Below are positions 10,841 to 25,192 of a DNA stretch of 64,000 bases, in pieces. Numbering within the stretch: position 1 is the stretch's first letter; every line of letters begins with the position of its first letter. The translations under genes and the position numbers were made by a program. The stretch is from Sipunculus nudus (lineage: Eukaryota > Annelida > Sipuncula > Golfingiida > Sipunculidae), in NCBI GenBank assembly GCA_026874595.1, contig CM049317.1:25636401-25700400 (forward strand). Direction: 5' to 3'. Under the pieces are notes generated by a model. It saw nothing but the letters and a program-made list of their open reading frames with translations, did no database searches and was not told where the DNA came from.

Positions 10841-11960
10841 ATTTTAGTACATCCAATACAGTAAGTATATGCTAAATGTTAGTACATATAATACAGATAT
10901 AGTACATGTATAATGTTACTACAAATACTACTGATAAAACATACCTAATGTTAGTACATATAATACAGATAGTACATGCGTAATGTTAGTGCATATAACC
11001 CAGGTGGTACATGCACAATTTTAGTACATACATTACAGAAAGTACATACACAACGTTTGTACATATAATACATTTATTACATGCATAATTAGTACATATA
11101 GTACAGAAAGTACTTGCAGAATGTTAGTACATATAATACGGAGAGTACATACTTAATCTTAGAAAATATAAAACAAATAGTACATACTCAATGTTAGTAC
11201 ATGTAATACAGATACCACATACTCAATATTATTACATATAATACGGAAAGTTATAATGTTTGTTCATGTCATACACAGAGAGTGGGCTACATGCGTAATG
11301 TTAGTACATATAATTCGCTTAAAATTAGTATATATGATGCAGATAGTATTGATGGTACACAATTTGAGGGTTGGACGTCAGTTGATGTCATAATGGGCAC
11401 CTAACAAACACGTGTCCACTCCAGGAATTCGTCTGAGATTTTACTTTTGAGCCTATTCTTACATCAAACACCTTCATCGACATGTGTGAATCTCCAAATA
11501 TCGTTACAGCTCACATGATACATTAGTAGTCCTTTATATAATACAGATAGATCATCGTTATATTAGTATAAATGATCCAGAGAGTATATGTATAATATAA
11601 GTACAGTCAATACGGATAGTACATGCATTATGTCAGTACATAATAGAAATAGTACACGTCTACTTATAGTACATATAATATATAAAACGGATAGTACGAA
11701 CTTAATGTTAATACATGTTTTACCCAGAGATTACATGCAGACTGTTAGTACATATAATACAGATAGTACATACTTAATCTCAGTACATATAATACGGATA
11801 GTACATACTTAACCTTAGTACATATATTACAGATAGTGCATGTGTAATGTAAGTACATATAGTACAGGTAGTAACTGCTTAATGTCAGTACATATTATAG
11901 AGAGAGCTAATGCTTTTGAGTGTTAGAACATATGATACAGATAATAATGCCTGTACATTT
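10840..11960. repeat. Minisatellite of TTAGTACATATAATACAGA units
   Basis: Degenerate tandem array with unit about 35-38 bp, typified by 'taatgttagtacatataat' plus 'acagatagtacatgca', interrupted by unique sequence at about 11340-11540. Reading frames through it (for example 11588-11812) merely translate the repeat. Homologous arrays are at 23545-24665 and 32525-32925. Confidence 0.9.
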
Positions 11961-12485
11961 AGCGAAAATATGCTTATAGATAAACTGAGGGTAAAGTATA
12001 AAACCTTGCGCCATCTTGCGGAGGTATGATAAATTTGTTCAATTTTTTATACAAGTCTACACAGACAACCAAGGCAAATAAATCAATCCACATCATAACA
12101 CTGAAAAAAATTCCTTCTACATTAAGAATTTGATTAGAGTTTGGTTCGCCCGTACGCGTCCTGTTTTCGCTGTCAGCAAGCATAACAAGGAGCTACAATA
12201 TTGTGTGTTATGTCGAGCACTATTCTGTGTAGTGATCACAACCTGGGGCATTGACAACTTAAAATAAAGGAAGTAAGCACAGTAAAATAAATATGTGATA
12301 AGAATAATAATGTAAGTATTTATAAGATAATTTAGGTCAATGCCTCTTTTTAACACTCTAGCAACGATATTTTATAGATTTATTACTTCCTGGACCTGCA
12401 AACAATATGCTGACTGTCATAGATTTGCGTTTATATCCTAGGCCATCATTTGTTTTTTACAGGCTACCACGAGTGATATATTCAT
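11961..12485. other. Unit A1 distal sequence, nothing recognised
   Basis: AT-rich sequence between the minisatellite and the MITE. No exon-like frame with splice sites was found, and in particular no signal-peptide exon for the following copy. Confidence 0.5.
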
Positions 12486-12713
12486 CAGGGACGGGTCCAG
12501 GATTTTGGGAAAGAAGGGATCCAATCAAGGAAAATATATCAGAAAGCAATGAAAAGGTCCACAGAACCGGCAAAAAAAAGAAAAGAAAGAATCGGTCTGA
12601 ACAGAAGTAGCCTGAAAAGAATTAGCCTGAAACCCTTGCAAAGGTTGCGGCGGCTAAAAGGTGGGGGGGGGGGGGGGGTTACACCGTTTTCGCCTCGCCT
12701 GGATCCGCCACTG
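12486..12713. mobile_element. MITE with TIR CAGGGACGGGTCCAGG / CCTGGATCCGCCACTG
   Basis: Left end CAGGGACGGGTCCAGG; the right end CCTGGATCCGCCACTG is its imperfect reverse complement (CAGTGGCGGATCCAGG). The interior is A-rich, then a G run, then 'cgcctcgcctggatccgcc', typical of small non-autonomous DNA transposons with CAGKGGCGGATCCAGG ends. I could not define a target-site duplication. Second copy at 25193-25418. Confidence 0.7.
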
Positions 12714-13069
12714 TTTTTCTTCGTGTTACTGTGTAACTTTGTGGTTAAATTGAAATTGAAAAGCCCCTGCTTTTATTTATCACTCTATTTGTATATGTGT
12801 GTGTTTTTAAGGGAGAGGTCTTCCTCATATCCAATTACCTCCGGGGGATTCGGTCACCAGGATACTGAATTGTAAGGATTTCTGTAATAATAATTATTTT
12901 AATGAACCCGAAAATTAGAAATTCCTTATTGATGAGAGAGGCTCCACTGTATATTGTTGGTATTTTTTTGAAAATTTATATTGATTCTTTCCAATGCTTT
13001 TGAATAGGTCTGGGTGAATAAAGTTTAAAACATAACATGAAAATAAACACTTTCGTCGTATCATTTAAG

Positions 13070-13731
13070 CACGCTTCTGCCTGTATAATGGTCAGAAAGA
13101 CTGGACGTCAGCAGGGAAATACTGTGAAATGAAAGGTGGACGTTTAGCAATCGACCGAGATCGTAGTACCAATAAATTACTGGAAGAGTTGGTTAAACAA
13201 ATCCAACAGAACAAGGCGGCCTGGATTGGTGGCAAGACTGTTCCAGTATACTGGTCATGGATTATGCGTGAGTGCAGAGAAACCTTTATTGTACGAAAAT
13301 TCCCCATTGTTCTATAGGGTACCTTTAATTCACCATGTACAAGTATATAGTAATAGCATATATGCTTGTAGAATTAAACCAGCAGTGCTCTATTAGCGGG
13401 ATGCTAAGAGCTGGTACCTAATATTCGTTACGCAAATGGTCATTATACACAAAAAAGGTTCAAATAATAACTTCGGAAGAGACAACAAAGGACCTGAAAA
13501 TGCACGCATAATACTATTCCCCATATATTCCAAACTGACCATGGCTAAGGGCGTCAACGTATAATTTCATTATATAATTTCATTACTACATCAACCGTCC
13601 GTTAACAGATCGCGTCTGATGATTGTGATAGTATGAAAACACGTGTTAATGTGTACCAGACCATTTTCATAACGAATAATATTTGTATATAATTTTATAT
13701 ACACATCGTTAAAAACACATCCACACACCAA

Positions 13732-13776
<45 letters not shown>

Positions 13777-13881
13777 TTTTTTTCTTTTTTATGTAACACA
13801 CAACTGTTAGAGGCAAGGATCTACGTAGTAGTAAAAATGTTCACAAAAATTAATTGATCATCCACATTTATACTTGTTTAA

Positions 13882-13940
<59 letters not shown>

Positions 13941-16900
13941 CCTATATACATACAAAATGTAGTAAAACATAACGCCTATATTGTGCGCCATATAATAATT
14001 AAGTACAAACAGCATTTGTCGTACCAGGTCACCTCTCCCAAATGGAAATATAACCTGTTTACTCCTCTTTAGCCGATAGATCTGCACAGAAAATGTACTT
14101 CCAAGGCTGTTATTCAGCTGTAGATGGAATCGAAGTCCGCTCAAGGTGTCTCAGTATTCAAGATTTAAAATCTTGTGAGCAGTTCTGCACATTGCATTTT
14201 TATTACTCACTTCACAAGGTAAGTTAGATGGCGCAACTACATGTATAATTTTCAGATAAATATTTTTTTACAGTTGAGTATATACCGTATATTTCACCGA
14301 TAATTTGCATCTAATATTTTTTAATGTTGGCAATGTGTATGACAAATCAGATCGCCATGCAGCTTTATATCTTTGTATGTGTCCAAACAGGACACACATG
14401 AATTCATTTGTTGTTGCAGAGATGTGTTGGGTGACCGTTATTCTACACAATGTAGCAAACAGTCATGCCTAAACGGATCTCGTTTTTGTGGAAATAGTAA
14501 TTCAAGTTATGCCTTATATTCCCGAGATGCAACGTCACGTAAGTCCCATCAACTTTTTTCTCTTTTCTTTTTTTTTTTCGATAACAGCTTTGTGATGCAT
14601 TAAGTATTGGTAAACGTTCCCCCATTGATGTATTCTTGAAAATATCGGGACAGTGAGATAATATTTAAGGAAACCTTGCTATATTATTTTTAACAATTAT
14701 TTATTAGTTTCATTATATTAAATTTTTGAAATCAAAGGAGTGCCCTTGTCTTTATATAATGACAGTTTCTTAAATGTCTTACAGAAATGACATCATGGAC
14801 CATGTGGGAGCTTGAGACGAATGAACACCCTAACTTTCCCCTTTGTGGCTCAGTCTACATGAACATGCAAAGAAATCTCGCTATGCAAGTTCGCTCGTCT
14901 GATGCCAATGACTTAAAATCTGTGTGTAGATATGGTGGGTCGACTTTTCAGCTTGATTTGAAGCACACGCATTTTATTGAAGAAAAAACATGATTTGCTT
15001 ATAGGATGTATAAATCGTTTTCATACACGATTTTAATAATATAAATTTAAATTTTCATTTTTATTTTATTTTAATTTTAAACCCACATCTTTATTTAAAT
15101 CATCTAAATTTAAATTTACTTTATTTTATTTTTAAAAGTATTTAATTAGTACACATTTATCTAAAAAATATACATTCATATCTTGCATTCATTTTTAGAT
15201 AAGTATGAGAACGCTGCCTGCAAAAATTGGGAAGTGGCTCCTGAGACATGTTTGACATTGCCCCGATTTAACAAAAGTTGGGACCAGGCAGTAGAATTAT
15301 GCAGGAAGACCTATTGGCAAAGACATGGGTTATTATTAGCACCTTCATCTGATAAATTGTATAACGGTCTCTTTAGTTTGCTCGGGACGAAAGGCACCGT
15401 AAGTAAGGCCTACTGGCTTTCTGCAACCAATACTCGCTGGCAATGGGATTTGGGTAAGTCTTCACCTTCAATGAAAAAATACTGTCTGCAAGTCAAATTG
15501 ATGATTAGCGGATTAAGAACCTGATAAAAGTGAAATTATGGTGATGTAACAAGTGAATGCATCAGTTTCACTCTTGACTGCCAGACAGAGTTCCCCTTTA
15601 CTAAATATTATAACGGAGTATTTATTCGTGTCACTGTGATTCTTCAGGAGAAGACAAAAAAAATGGGTATTATTTTATGTTCATCAGAAAGATATACTAT
15701 TGATTGTCATTACGAGTATGAACATCTTTTTAACATCTTTATAAATGGTAAAATTAGTTTTTATACAGATGTATATTAGATGGGAATTTATCAAATTGAG
15801 TAGATGTTCACTATTACTGTAGGTCACAGAGTCAAGATTAAGTTGAAGGAAATATCAATTAACAATTGGAAGGATGTAAAGTCCAGAGTTCCCATGGGAA
15901 ATAAGTGTCTATCAGTTAATAAAGAGGGTCAATGGACATCCCAAAGCTGTCAGAGAAATGACAATGTAACACATTTCCTCTGCGAATGTAAGTTGATAGC
16001 AAACACCCTAAAACAATCCAAATTAGATTGAGAAAAAAGTTTTTATAATTTTTTTCGAATAGAATTAACACTACTGTCCAATAATATATTTCTAAGATAG
16101 TGATATTCATTAAAGAGAGTGACTCATATATAGGACGTTAATACAGCATTAGTCTAAATCTAACAATAACATTGATTCAATTAATACATTCATGTGATAT
16201 TCTTTTTTTCAACTTATGTAAAAAATGGTTGAGCTTTGACCTATCTGAACCTAGCGCTAATTGTTCCCATTTATATCCGTCCTATTTATCCTCTGAATAT
16301 GGGTGACTTATTTTGGGATGCCATAATGTTTTACCCACAGATGCAAAAGGCAATGAATCTGATTCAAATGAAAGAAACTGTGAGAGTTCGACGGGTGAGT
16401 TACTGTTAATCTCCTATTATTTCGCTTATCATAGTAGATGTAAAAACATACACGTATACACTATATGCAATTAATAATATTAATATTGTTCGTGTATGTA
16501 CGTTTTATGTAATGCAGTTAAACTAAAGACCTTATTTGGCGTATAATATTTTTCTTCTGACGTATCTTCTGGTCTGCTTACTAAGCCGGAATAAGAAGAT
16601 GTACGTATAGTTGAGGACGTAAAATAAAAAAGGTTCACTACAGAAATATCAAACTCTGATTCTTTCCGACCTTTAGGAGTCAACTTCTTTTGTTGTTTCA
16701 AATTATATGTTGTACAACATTCTTAAATATATGCTGATTTTTGCATTTAGATGAATGAGTATCATAGGAAATAGTTCCGAAATATGCATGCAGTTGTGTA
16801 AATGAGCTCGAATTCGGAAATTTGCCGTTAATGGTCCAGAGCCAACACTAATGAATATTCAAGTACTTATCCTTATGTACTTTACACATTTATTAATATA

Positions 16901-18760
16901 TTTAATTGAATATGTATCATAAGACATGATATTTCATAATGTATATTATAATGGCATGCCTGCATGTTTGGCTGCTAACACTCTACTTTTGTCATGGAGT
17001 TAAGAAAAGCATGCATCTAAGGTTATGCTCTGCACGAATATGTAGTTATAGTAGTCAGCATTATATTAAATGTTAATACAAACCTTTTCGTCCTCTCCCG
17101 CAAAACCTGCCAGTGTGTTCAGGTCAGAAATAAATCATATTGACTACTTTTACTAAAAACTGTCACTTCAAGGTTCCTGTCCGAACTCCGGCTAGTATTT
17201 AAATTCACTTGATAAACCGATCTTGATACAATCATCTCATTGAACCCGAACACTGATGAAAATTGTCAAGCAATGGGCACTCTATAGGAAAAGGCCTATT
17301 GTATACAGGTCTTAGAAAATGACTACTCTTACATATTAACTCCTTGTACTTAATTGATTTTATTATATATACTTTTATATTAAAGCCAACAATTCACCCA
17401 CATTTTCTATAGAATATATGTTATTTCTGGCTTACTCTACGTATATATTAATGAGAAATTGGAAATTCCGGTCAAGAAAAGTTCGTATAACGCATGAAGT
17501 ATGAGTTTGATTATCTATACGTTGTTCGTAAACACAACAATGTTGACTAACAAGAATATGCATGTAACCAAGAGTGGTTGGTTGCATATATACAAATACT
17601 GGTAGGTTATTGGTTGCTTGAATTGAAAAAGTGTCAATGTTATATTTTTGATGGTTATTTCACAATTTTAATAAATATGAATACAGTGTTCGGATAGGTT
17701 AATACTTTATGAATTAAGAAGCGCAGCACAAGGACACCTTCAAAAAAAAATATACCTACTTGTGCGTATGTAACTTTTTATTCTAATCCTGCACAAAAAA
17801 AGTTATGGATATTACGAATAAACCAGCATCGCGCGCTGAGGTAACTTCTAATAAAAGATATCCTACACAATTGGTACCCATTTAAAGTTTTACGTAAGTA
17901 ATGTTCTACATAATCTTTGAAATATTTAAAGACTTACGAACCGTTAAATGTTAATAAAATTAAAGTTCTTGTATTTGAAGATAATGTGCACAAAGAACGG
18001 GTCCAAGTCCATACATACAAATGTCGTACATAAATTCAACCAAGAAACCTAAAATAATGAGTGATCAAGGACAGCAGTAGCCAAAGGAGCTTACCAGTAA
18101 TTCTTCCTTACGTCACATGGTCTATCAAGTAATATTAGGTAATGCAATGTAAATAAATAAATCTGTAACATGATAGGGAGTTTGAGTGAAACAATTACAA
18201 GGCAAATGAAACGTTTTTAAAACATTTTATTTGAAACATATTAAGTCATAACAATATGTAACTAATCAGCATATCATCGAAAACATAAGCGAATTAATCC
18301 TTGATTTTAGATCATTTATATAAGCAAGATTGTAAAAAGCCTCAACTATGAGTGTCCGGCAGTGTTTTACGAGCAAGCAATACATTAAAACTTAATTAGA
18401 TATATGGCTTTTTTTATTTCTCGCAGATGGATAATTCATATTTTTGAAAAAAAAAATTAAATTCAGCCGATGGGGAGAGGGAGACGCACAAGAAGCAAAG
18501 AGGTCGCCATGACACAGAAGAAACATTTCGTGTGACGCCACTATCATAGATGGGGATAGATGGATATATAACCTCAGTGCTGGTTTCAACTGGTGACAGA
18601 CAAAAATTATTGAAGTTGCAGGAAGCACCAGGAAGCCTGCTGATGGAAATCGCAACATGGAAGACGTCTATTAAAAATTCAGTGATAGACATTGCAACAA
18701 CTCCGACTATACCCACAAAATTATACCAAAATAAAAGTATTCATTCTTTTTATGGACGGC
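13070..18760 (+). CDS. Gene A2: CTLD1(WSC)-CTLD2 lectin, exons E2-E9, no signal-peptide exon
   Basis: Exons 13070-13267, 14073-14218, 14391-14538, 14785-14934, 15199-15453, 15823-15987, 16341-16394, 18427-18434 (stop TAA 18432-18434); AATAAA 18730-18735. Same frame, phases and domain order as A1, with no stop or frameshift. Two amino-acid changes distinguish it from A1 and A3: Met to Ile in the WSC half E4 (14406-14408) and Cys to Ser in E5 (14898-14900), removing a canonical CTLD disulphide cysteine. The unit begins only about 135 bp upstream of E2, and I found no exon 1 between A1 E9 and A2 E2, so the copy either borrows an upstream first exon or is not translated as a secreted protein. Confidence 0.78.
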
Positions 18761-19184
18761 ATGATTCGAAAGGTAATGAATACAAATGAAACACATCTAT
18801 TTGATACAGTTGCACACGTGACAGACATTGAAGATTGATACTCTTCAAAAGCCCGAAATAAGATTCATTGCATGTGGAAATTAATATCATATTATGATAA
18901 TCATAATTTCGCTTAAGTAACACCTGAAATAAAATGAAAAAAGCAGTGCTATTTGTTTTTTCCTGTATATCCCACAGTTTCTGTACAAAGATGTCGATGT
19001 TTACATTATAGTGCCATACCGGGTACGTTTAATTCACCATTCGTAGCATAATGTTAGGATTATTGTTTACTAAAATATGAATGCAACATGATGGAAGACC
19101 ACTGCGATGAATTACTCGATATTGTATGTATCAGGAATCAATATATTACCAGCCCAATTATCATTGTCTACTAAAGCTAGTGGC

Positions 19185-19640
19185 TAGTTGGAATGGTAAT
19201 GATTGATAGGGAGAAATATATACTGTAGACCTAGGTAGAGAAATTCCAGACCACTATAAATGAGGTAGACTGAGACCAAGTAATATGTCATTTAAGCTTT
19301 TCCATGTCGGGAAATGTGGAATGGGATTGAGACAGAGAAATATATATCGGAGATGAACGCGAAGAGAAATGAATGACTTAGACTGATGCACAGGAAAACA
19401 TATGGCGTAAACGGAGACCAAGAAACTTATGAGGTAAATCTAGGCTCAGAAATACATGAATTAGACTGAGGCTTAGACATGAATTAATAGAGTGAGGTTG
19501 ACACATGTAACGTTGAGTCAGTCTGAGTAAGATGGACATATAAAAGACTGAAGCTGAGGCGTTTGTTACGTCAAGTGACGCGGAAACAATTATATGACGG
19601 AGACTATGAAGCAGAAATAAATGAGGCGAGAAAAGTTGGC
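19185..19640. repeat. Degenerate minisatellite, A2 copy
   Basis: Same array as at 6480-6935, followed by a poly-C run of about 12 at 19646-19658. The antisense frame at 19378-19683 only translates the repeat. Confidence 0.6.
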
Positions 19641-20171
19641 TTAAACCCCCCCCCCCCCTATGAATTGCATAATATACTTCCATGATCTAACACTGTTTAT
19701 TGGGTTTTATGGTCTTTTTTATATACTTCATCGATAAATAATTATACAAACTCTTTATTAAAATGAGTTAATTAGGACCAAACAGTAATAGCTCAAAATA
19801 TTGTTCAATTAAGCTTACGTGACAAGCCTACGCATGATGAGGACCAATGCAGAGGATCATTCCTGCCCCGGATCCATTAATTGTCTGGCTTATTTTGTCG
19901 CCTCAATAGTCTTTTCAGCTCTCTATGTGTGCTGTCGTTCCATTGCTTCTGTCCTTGAAAGATATCCAGAGTACAGGCACAAACGTGATAACAAAACAAA
20001 ACCCAGATTCAACGAGATTCCGTTTAAAAGGAATATTCTAATTTAGAAATTCCAATCTGTTTTTTGTTCCCCATGCTGATCATATTGTTCAGATTTGGCG
20101 ATTTCACAATACATATTAAGTCGCTCAATCGCGAAATAGCAAAATAGGAACAAACGCGAATTACAGAAAAA

Positions 20172-20491
20172 GTTAAATTAAACCTTCTGAATATAAAACC
20201 AACCATACTACTTTATGACAATACATCAGCTATATTTTTTTTAACGTAAGCATGCCTAACAGGTGACGTGCGGCATAAAAACAACCACATGCATCGAGCG
20301 TGTTTGTAGTTATTACAACGTGGATATGTACGTTAAATTAAACCTTCTGAATATAAAACCAACCATACTACTTTATGACAATACATCAGCTATATTTTTT
20401 TTAACGTAAGCATGCCTAACAGGTGACGTGCGGCATAAAAACAACTACATGCATCGAGCGTGTTTGTGGTTATTACAACGTGGATATGTAC
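20172..20491. repeat. Tandem duplication of 160 bp, A2 copy
   Basis: Two copies, starting at 20172 and 20332, of the block beginning GTTAAATTAAACCTTCTG. Confidence 0.9.
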
Positions 20492-22714
20492 AACGTGCCT
20501 AATTTGGATTAGTCTTTGTGTTGAGTTTACGTAAGAGGAATTTGTTAGCGTGTCTACAAGCCAAAGCACATTCCGCAGAAACTAACAGATGTAACCTGTG
20601 CCTGTGGGAGAAATATTTCGTTTTATGTAAACAAAACCTGGCCACGCTTAACCAACGCAATGAATTTGTAACAAGTTGAAGACACACCCGACCACATTGT
20701 GGGGAAATTAAAAAAAACTATTTGATCAAAATAATTGGGCACTTTCGTTGTTTTTTTGTAATAGAAAGATGATTAAACCGGTAAACCGGGCTTTTTACCG
20801 GGGTTGAGGAAATGTATTAAAAGAGATGAGGAATTTTTGCTTATTTTTTTTTTATTTCTAAAATGAAATGAAAATATTGATTTTCAGCGGGATACTATTT
20901 CAATAAGATATGTAAAATTATCTTTACATTTATTTTGTTGCGTTGTGCTAGTGGAAAGAAATTCAAACATTGATATGTTTACCTTGAAAACCTGGTCATT
21001 GATGATGTTTACATTTGGCCATTAACATTTTGAAGATCTTTGACTCGTTACATATATATCATTAGAACTGTAAAGGATAGATTGATATAAGGAAGATGTG
21101 AAAGATAAATTAAATGTATGTTTTAAGGCAAGGAAGCTGTTCCTAAAGAAAGAAACTTGAATATGCATGCATTGTTGGTTAGTTAAGCGGAACGAAGTGA
21201 AGTCGCAAGCGTTTTTTAATCGTATCAGACCAATTTTGAGGCCTGGAACTTTGGCCCCTACCAACCCCCAACCGTGTTCCGGAAATGGGGACCTTGTATA
21301 AGGCGGTGTCGTTAATCCCCCTTGGCTGAACCCCTCCTTTTCACAAAGCGAGCATCATGTGTTTTTCACATTTACTGACCACGCCCGTGGGTCGGAACCT
21401 TGGTCAAATGTCAGGCTAGCTATGCTTAGATCAGAGTTATTCACAGGCACAATGGTTCTTGATCCTGCACTGGAGGGGAACAAAAGACAATCCGGTCTTT
21501 GCCGACGGCAGTTCGGCTTTTTTCGGTGGAAACCTCCATGCAGATCATAAAACACGCCAAAATTATTATTCAAAATGATGTGTACATTAAACATTATTAT
21601 TTAAAATTACGAACAAAGATGGAGCGAATTCCGTTTAGACCTAGGTGTTAATATGACCTGATCATATTCATTACCCGTAGTCCCATATAATCTCAAATGT
21701 GAAATATTTCGAGGTACCATTTACACGTTTTACTAATTCGACATATGCATCGATTATTATCTCATATTTTATTTATTTATTGTCATTTATATGCCAGTGT
21801 TTGAGGAATATTCTATGGCATTTTTACTGGAAAAAATGGGTGTATTTTGTGTGCTTTCCTGGACTATTTAAATTTGTTGCTGAATCAGGCCAAGCTACAA
21901 TAACATATTTTTGGTATTTGTTTTAATTTATGTATACATGTACATTCTAGTTAAAACTATTTTTATGTTGCGTGACCATCTAAATATATTGTCCAACTGA
22001 ATGGATTAACTGTAACACACTGCTGTAATTGGTATGCATGTGTATCCCGATGCAGAAACACAATAACCATGGGCTGTTGGTGATGTGGTTTTTACGAATC
22101 AGATAGACTAGGCGTAGTTCTGCGTATTTATTATAAATTTTCTCGTTCAGGGAAAATAAATCACAGTGTTTTGAGCAGGACCAGTTTTAAGCACTGTTAA
22201 TATTGTACAAGTGCGGCCCACAGCTGTAAAGAGAAGAAATGGCGTTTTTGTATCTGGTTGATTATACAAGACGAACCAATACCGACTGATGTGTGTGCGT
22301 TCATTGCACCGTACAAGGCTTATTCCTGTATTAAAAATAATTGTTATTTATACATATATAATTATTAGGATATATTTAGTGTTCACGTATTTAACATCAT
22401 ATGTCCCTACATATTTGTTTGATTACCTTTCTTGAACCACAAAAGGCTGCTCAACATCTTACACTAGTACATACATTTTATGAAAACCATGAAATATAAG
22501 ATTTATTTCTTCTCTAAAAACATGATACATTAAGTATACTTTATATGATTAACCGTTTGTTATGAGAGCCAACCATAAAGAGGGTCAGTAGCTGAACTTT
22601 TCTGTTTTACAACTTGTCGTTTTGGTTCTATTTGACTAATTACTCGTGCGATAGTAACATTTATTAAAGCAGGAGTGTCTTAGGAGAGTTGACGTTATTA
22701 TGTTATTTGTTTTC

Positions 22715-23544
22715 ATTTATATCCTATAATTCGTTTACAAGGATGTTGATGTTTACGTTACAGTAACATACGTAATAAATATGCAGCGGTGTCAGCAAGG
22801 GGTTGCGTAGTCAGTTACGGAATGGCCCTCAAAATTTATGTATCTTTTGTCGCGACCCCTTATAAATCTACACCAAATACTTTTTTAAGATTGACGGTGT
22901 TTTGTAAATTTATTCATCTCTTTACAGCTTAAATAGACTAATCTTGTTATCAAGTTCTGATGAAACTAATAAATTATATTTCCTAACTTACCCCCCCCCC
23001 CCATTGGTCGCAATTGTTTTGGTCACTATTGTGCACTAAAACAGTGGCAATAGGTTGGTTTGTTTGTTCATTCTGTCAGTAGTCTGGGGCGGGAAAGCAC
23101 GAATGTGACTGGGTAGGAGTGCAAAATTTTGAGAAAACGTGAGTGGCTGTTTTACTTGGAGGGTGGGGGGGGGGGGGGGGGGGGGGTTGCATATTCAAGC
23201 AAAGCAGAGACGACATAAAAAGGCACAAAACCATCTTTACTGTTTGGACTAATAAATGGTTTCTGAGTTATCACGCGAAACAATCAATCCCATATTTGAC
23301 TTGTATGTATGCTCTGTTTTTTATTACATCAAACCGCAATCCTTTTCCCCAGTCAAATATAATCAACCTGATAAGCTGTACAGCGTTCTATTATTATTGC
23401 TTTCAAAATCTCCGGCGTTGTTCTGACAAAGTTCATGAACCCGATAAGCCCAACAGTGTTTCAAATGGTACCATTAGAAGCACATATCTTAAATTGACAC
23501 AACTTATGGCCCCGATAAGTCATACAACGACGAACTGTATATGG
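22715..23544. other. A2 copy of the shared 3' tail segment
   Basis: Counterpart of 10010-10840, with a longer G run (about 23166-23186) than A1. No coding support. Confidence 0.65.
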
Positions 23545-24665
23545 TAAATTTTAGTACATCCAATACAGTAAGTATATGCTAAATGTTAGTACATATAATA
23601 CAGATATAGTACATGTATAATGTTACTACAAATACTACTGATAAAACATACCTAATGTTAGTACATATAATACAGATAGTACATGCGTAATGTTAGTGCA
23701 TATAACCCAGGTGGTACATGCACAATTTTAGTACATACATTACAGAAAGTACATACACAACGTTTGTACATATAATACATTTATTACATGCATAATTAGT
23801 ACATATAGTACAGAAAGTACTTGCAGAATGTTAGTACATATAATACGGAGAGTACATACTTAATCTTAGAAAATATAAAACAAATAGTACATACTCAATG
23901 TTAGTACATGTAATACAGATACCACATACTCAATATTATTACATATAATACGGAAAGTTATAATGTTTGTTCATGTCATACACAGAGAGTGGGCTACATG
24001 CGTAATGTTAGTACATATAATTCGCTTAAAATTAGTATATATGATGCAGATAGTATTGATGGTACACAATTTGAGGGTTGGACGTCAGTTGATGTCATAA
24101 TGGGCACCTAACAAACACGTGTCCACTCCAGGAATTCGTCTGAGATTTTACTTTTGAGCCTATTCTTACATCAAACACCTTCATCGACATGTGTGAATCT
24201 CCAAATATCGTTACAGCTCACATGATACATTAGTAGTCCTTTATATAATACAGATAGATCATCGTTATATTAGTATAAATGATCCAGAGAGTATATGTAT
24301 AATATAAGTACAGTCAATACGGATAGTACATGCATTATGTCAGTACATAATAGAAATAGTACACGTCTACTTATAGTACATATAATATATAAAACGGATA
24401 GTACGAACTTAATGTTAATACATGTTTTACCCAGAGATTACATGCAGACTGTTAGTACATATAATACAGATAGTACATACTTAATCTCAGTACATATAAT
24501 ACGGATAGTACATACTTAACCTTAGTACATATATTACAGATAGTGCATGTGTAATGTAAGTACATATAGTACAGGTAGTAACTGCTTAATGTCAGTACAT
24601 ATTATAGAGAGAGCTTATGCTTTTGAGTGTTAGAACATATGATACAGATAATAATGCCTGTACAT
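23545..24665. repeat. Minisatellite of TTAGTACATATAATACAGA units, A2 copy
   Basis: Same degenerate array of about 36 bp units as at 10840-11960, almost base for base. Confidence 0.9.
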
Positions 24666-25192
24666 TTAGCGAAAATATGCTTATAGATAAACTGAGGGTA
24701 AAGTATAAAACCTTGCGCCATCTTGCGGAGGTATGATAATTTTGTTCAATTTTTTATACAAGTCTACACAGACAACCAAGGCAAATAAATCAATCCACAT
24801 CATAACACTGAAAAAAATTCCTTCTACATTAAGAATTTGATTAGAGTTTGGTTCGCCCGTACGCGTCCTGTTTTCGCTGTCAGCAAGCATAACAAGGAGC
24901 TACAATATTGTGTGTTATGTCGAGCACTATTCTGTGTAGTGATCACAACCTGGGGCATTGACAACTTAAAATAAAGGAAGTAAGCACAGTAAAATAAATA
25001 TGTGATAAGAATAATAATGTAAGTATTTATAAGATAATTTAGGTCAATGCCTCTTTTTAACACTCTAGCAACGATATTTTATAGATTTATTACTTCCTGG
25101 ACCTGCAAACAATATGCTGACTGTCATAGATTTGCGTTTATATCCTAGGCCATCATTTGTTTTTTACAGGCTACCACGAGTGATATATTCAT

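Larger units (their letters stand above)
234..12933 (+). repeat. Tandem segmental duplication, unit A1 (about 12.7 kb)
   Basis: First of three head-to-tail copies. The unit begins at GAGAGAGGCTCC; the same start recurs at about 12934 and 25639, so the period is 12,699 then 12,705 bp. By eye the copies differ only at scattered single bases and in the lengths of homopolymers and (AT)n tracts, which implies very recent duplication or gene conversion. The unit holds exons E2-E9 of a CTLD/WSC gene (371 to about 6055), then about 6.8 kb of non-coding DNA with minisatellites and a MITE. Confidence 0.95.
18790..22714. other. A2 intergenic segment (counterpart of 6085-10009)
   Basis: Near-identical to the A1 segment, including the 3.7 kb A1/A2-specific stretch. 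Apart from the repeats listed separately nothing functional was recognised. Confidence 0.6.
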
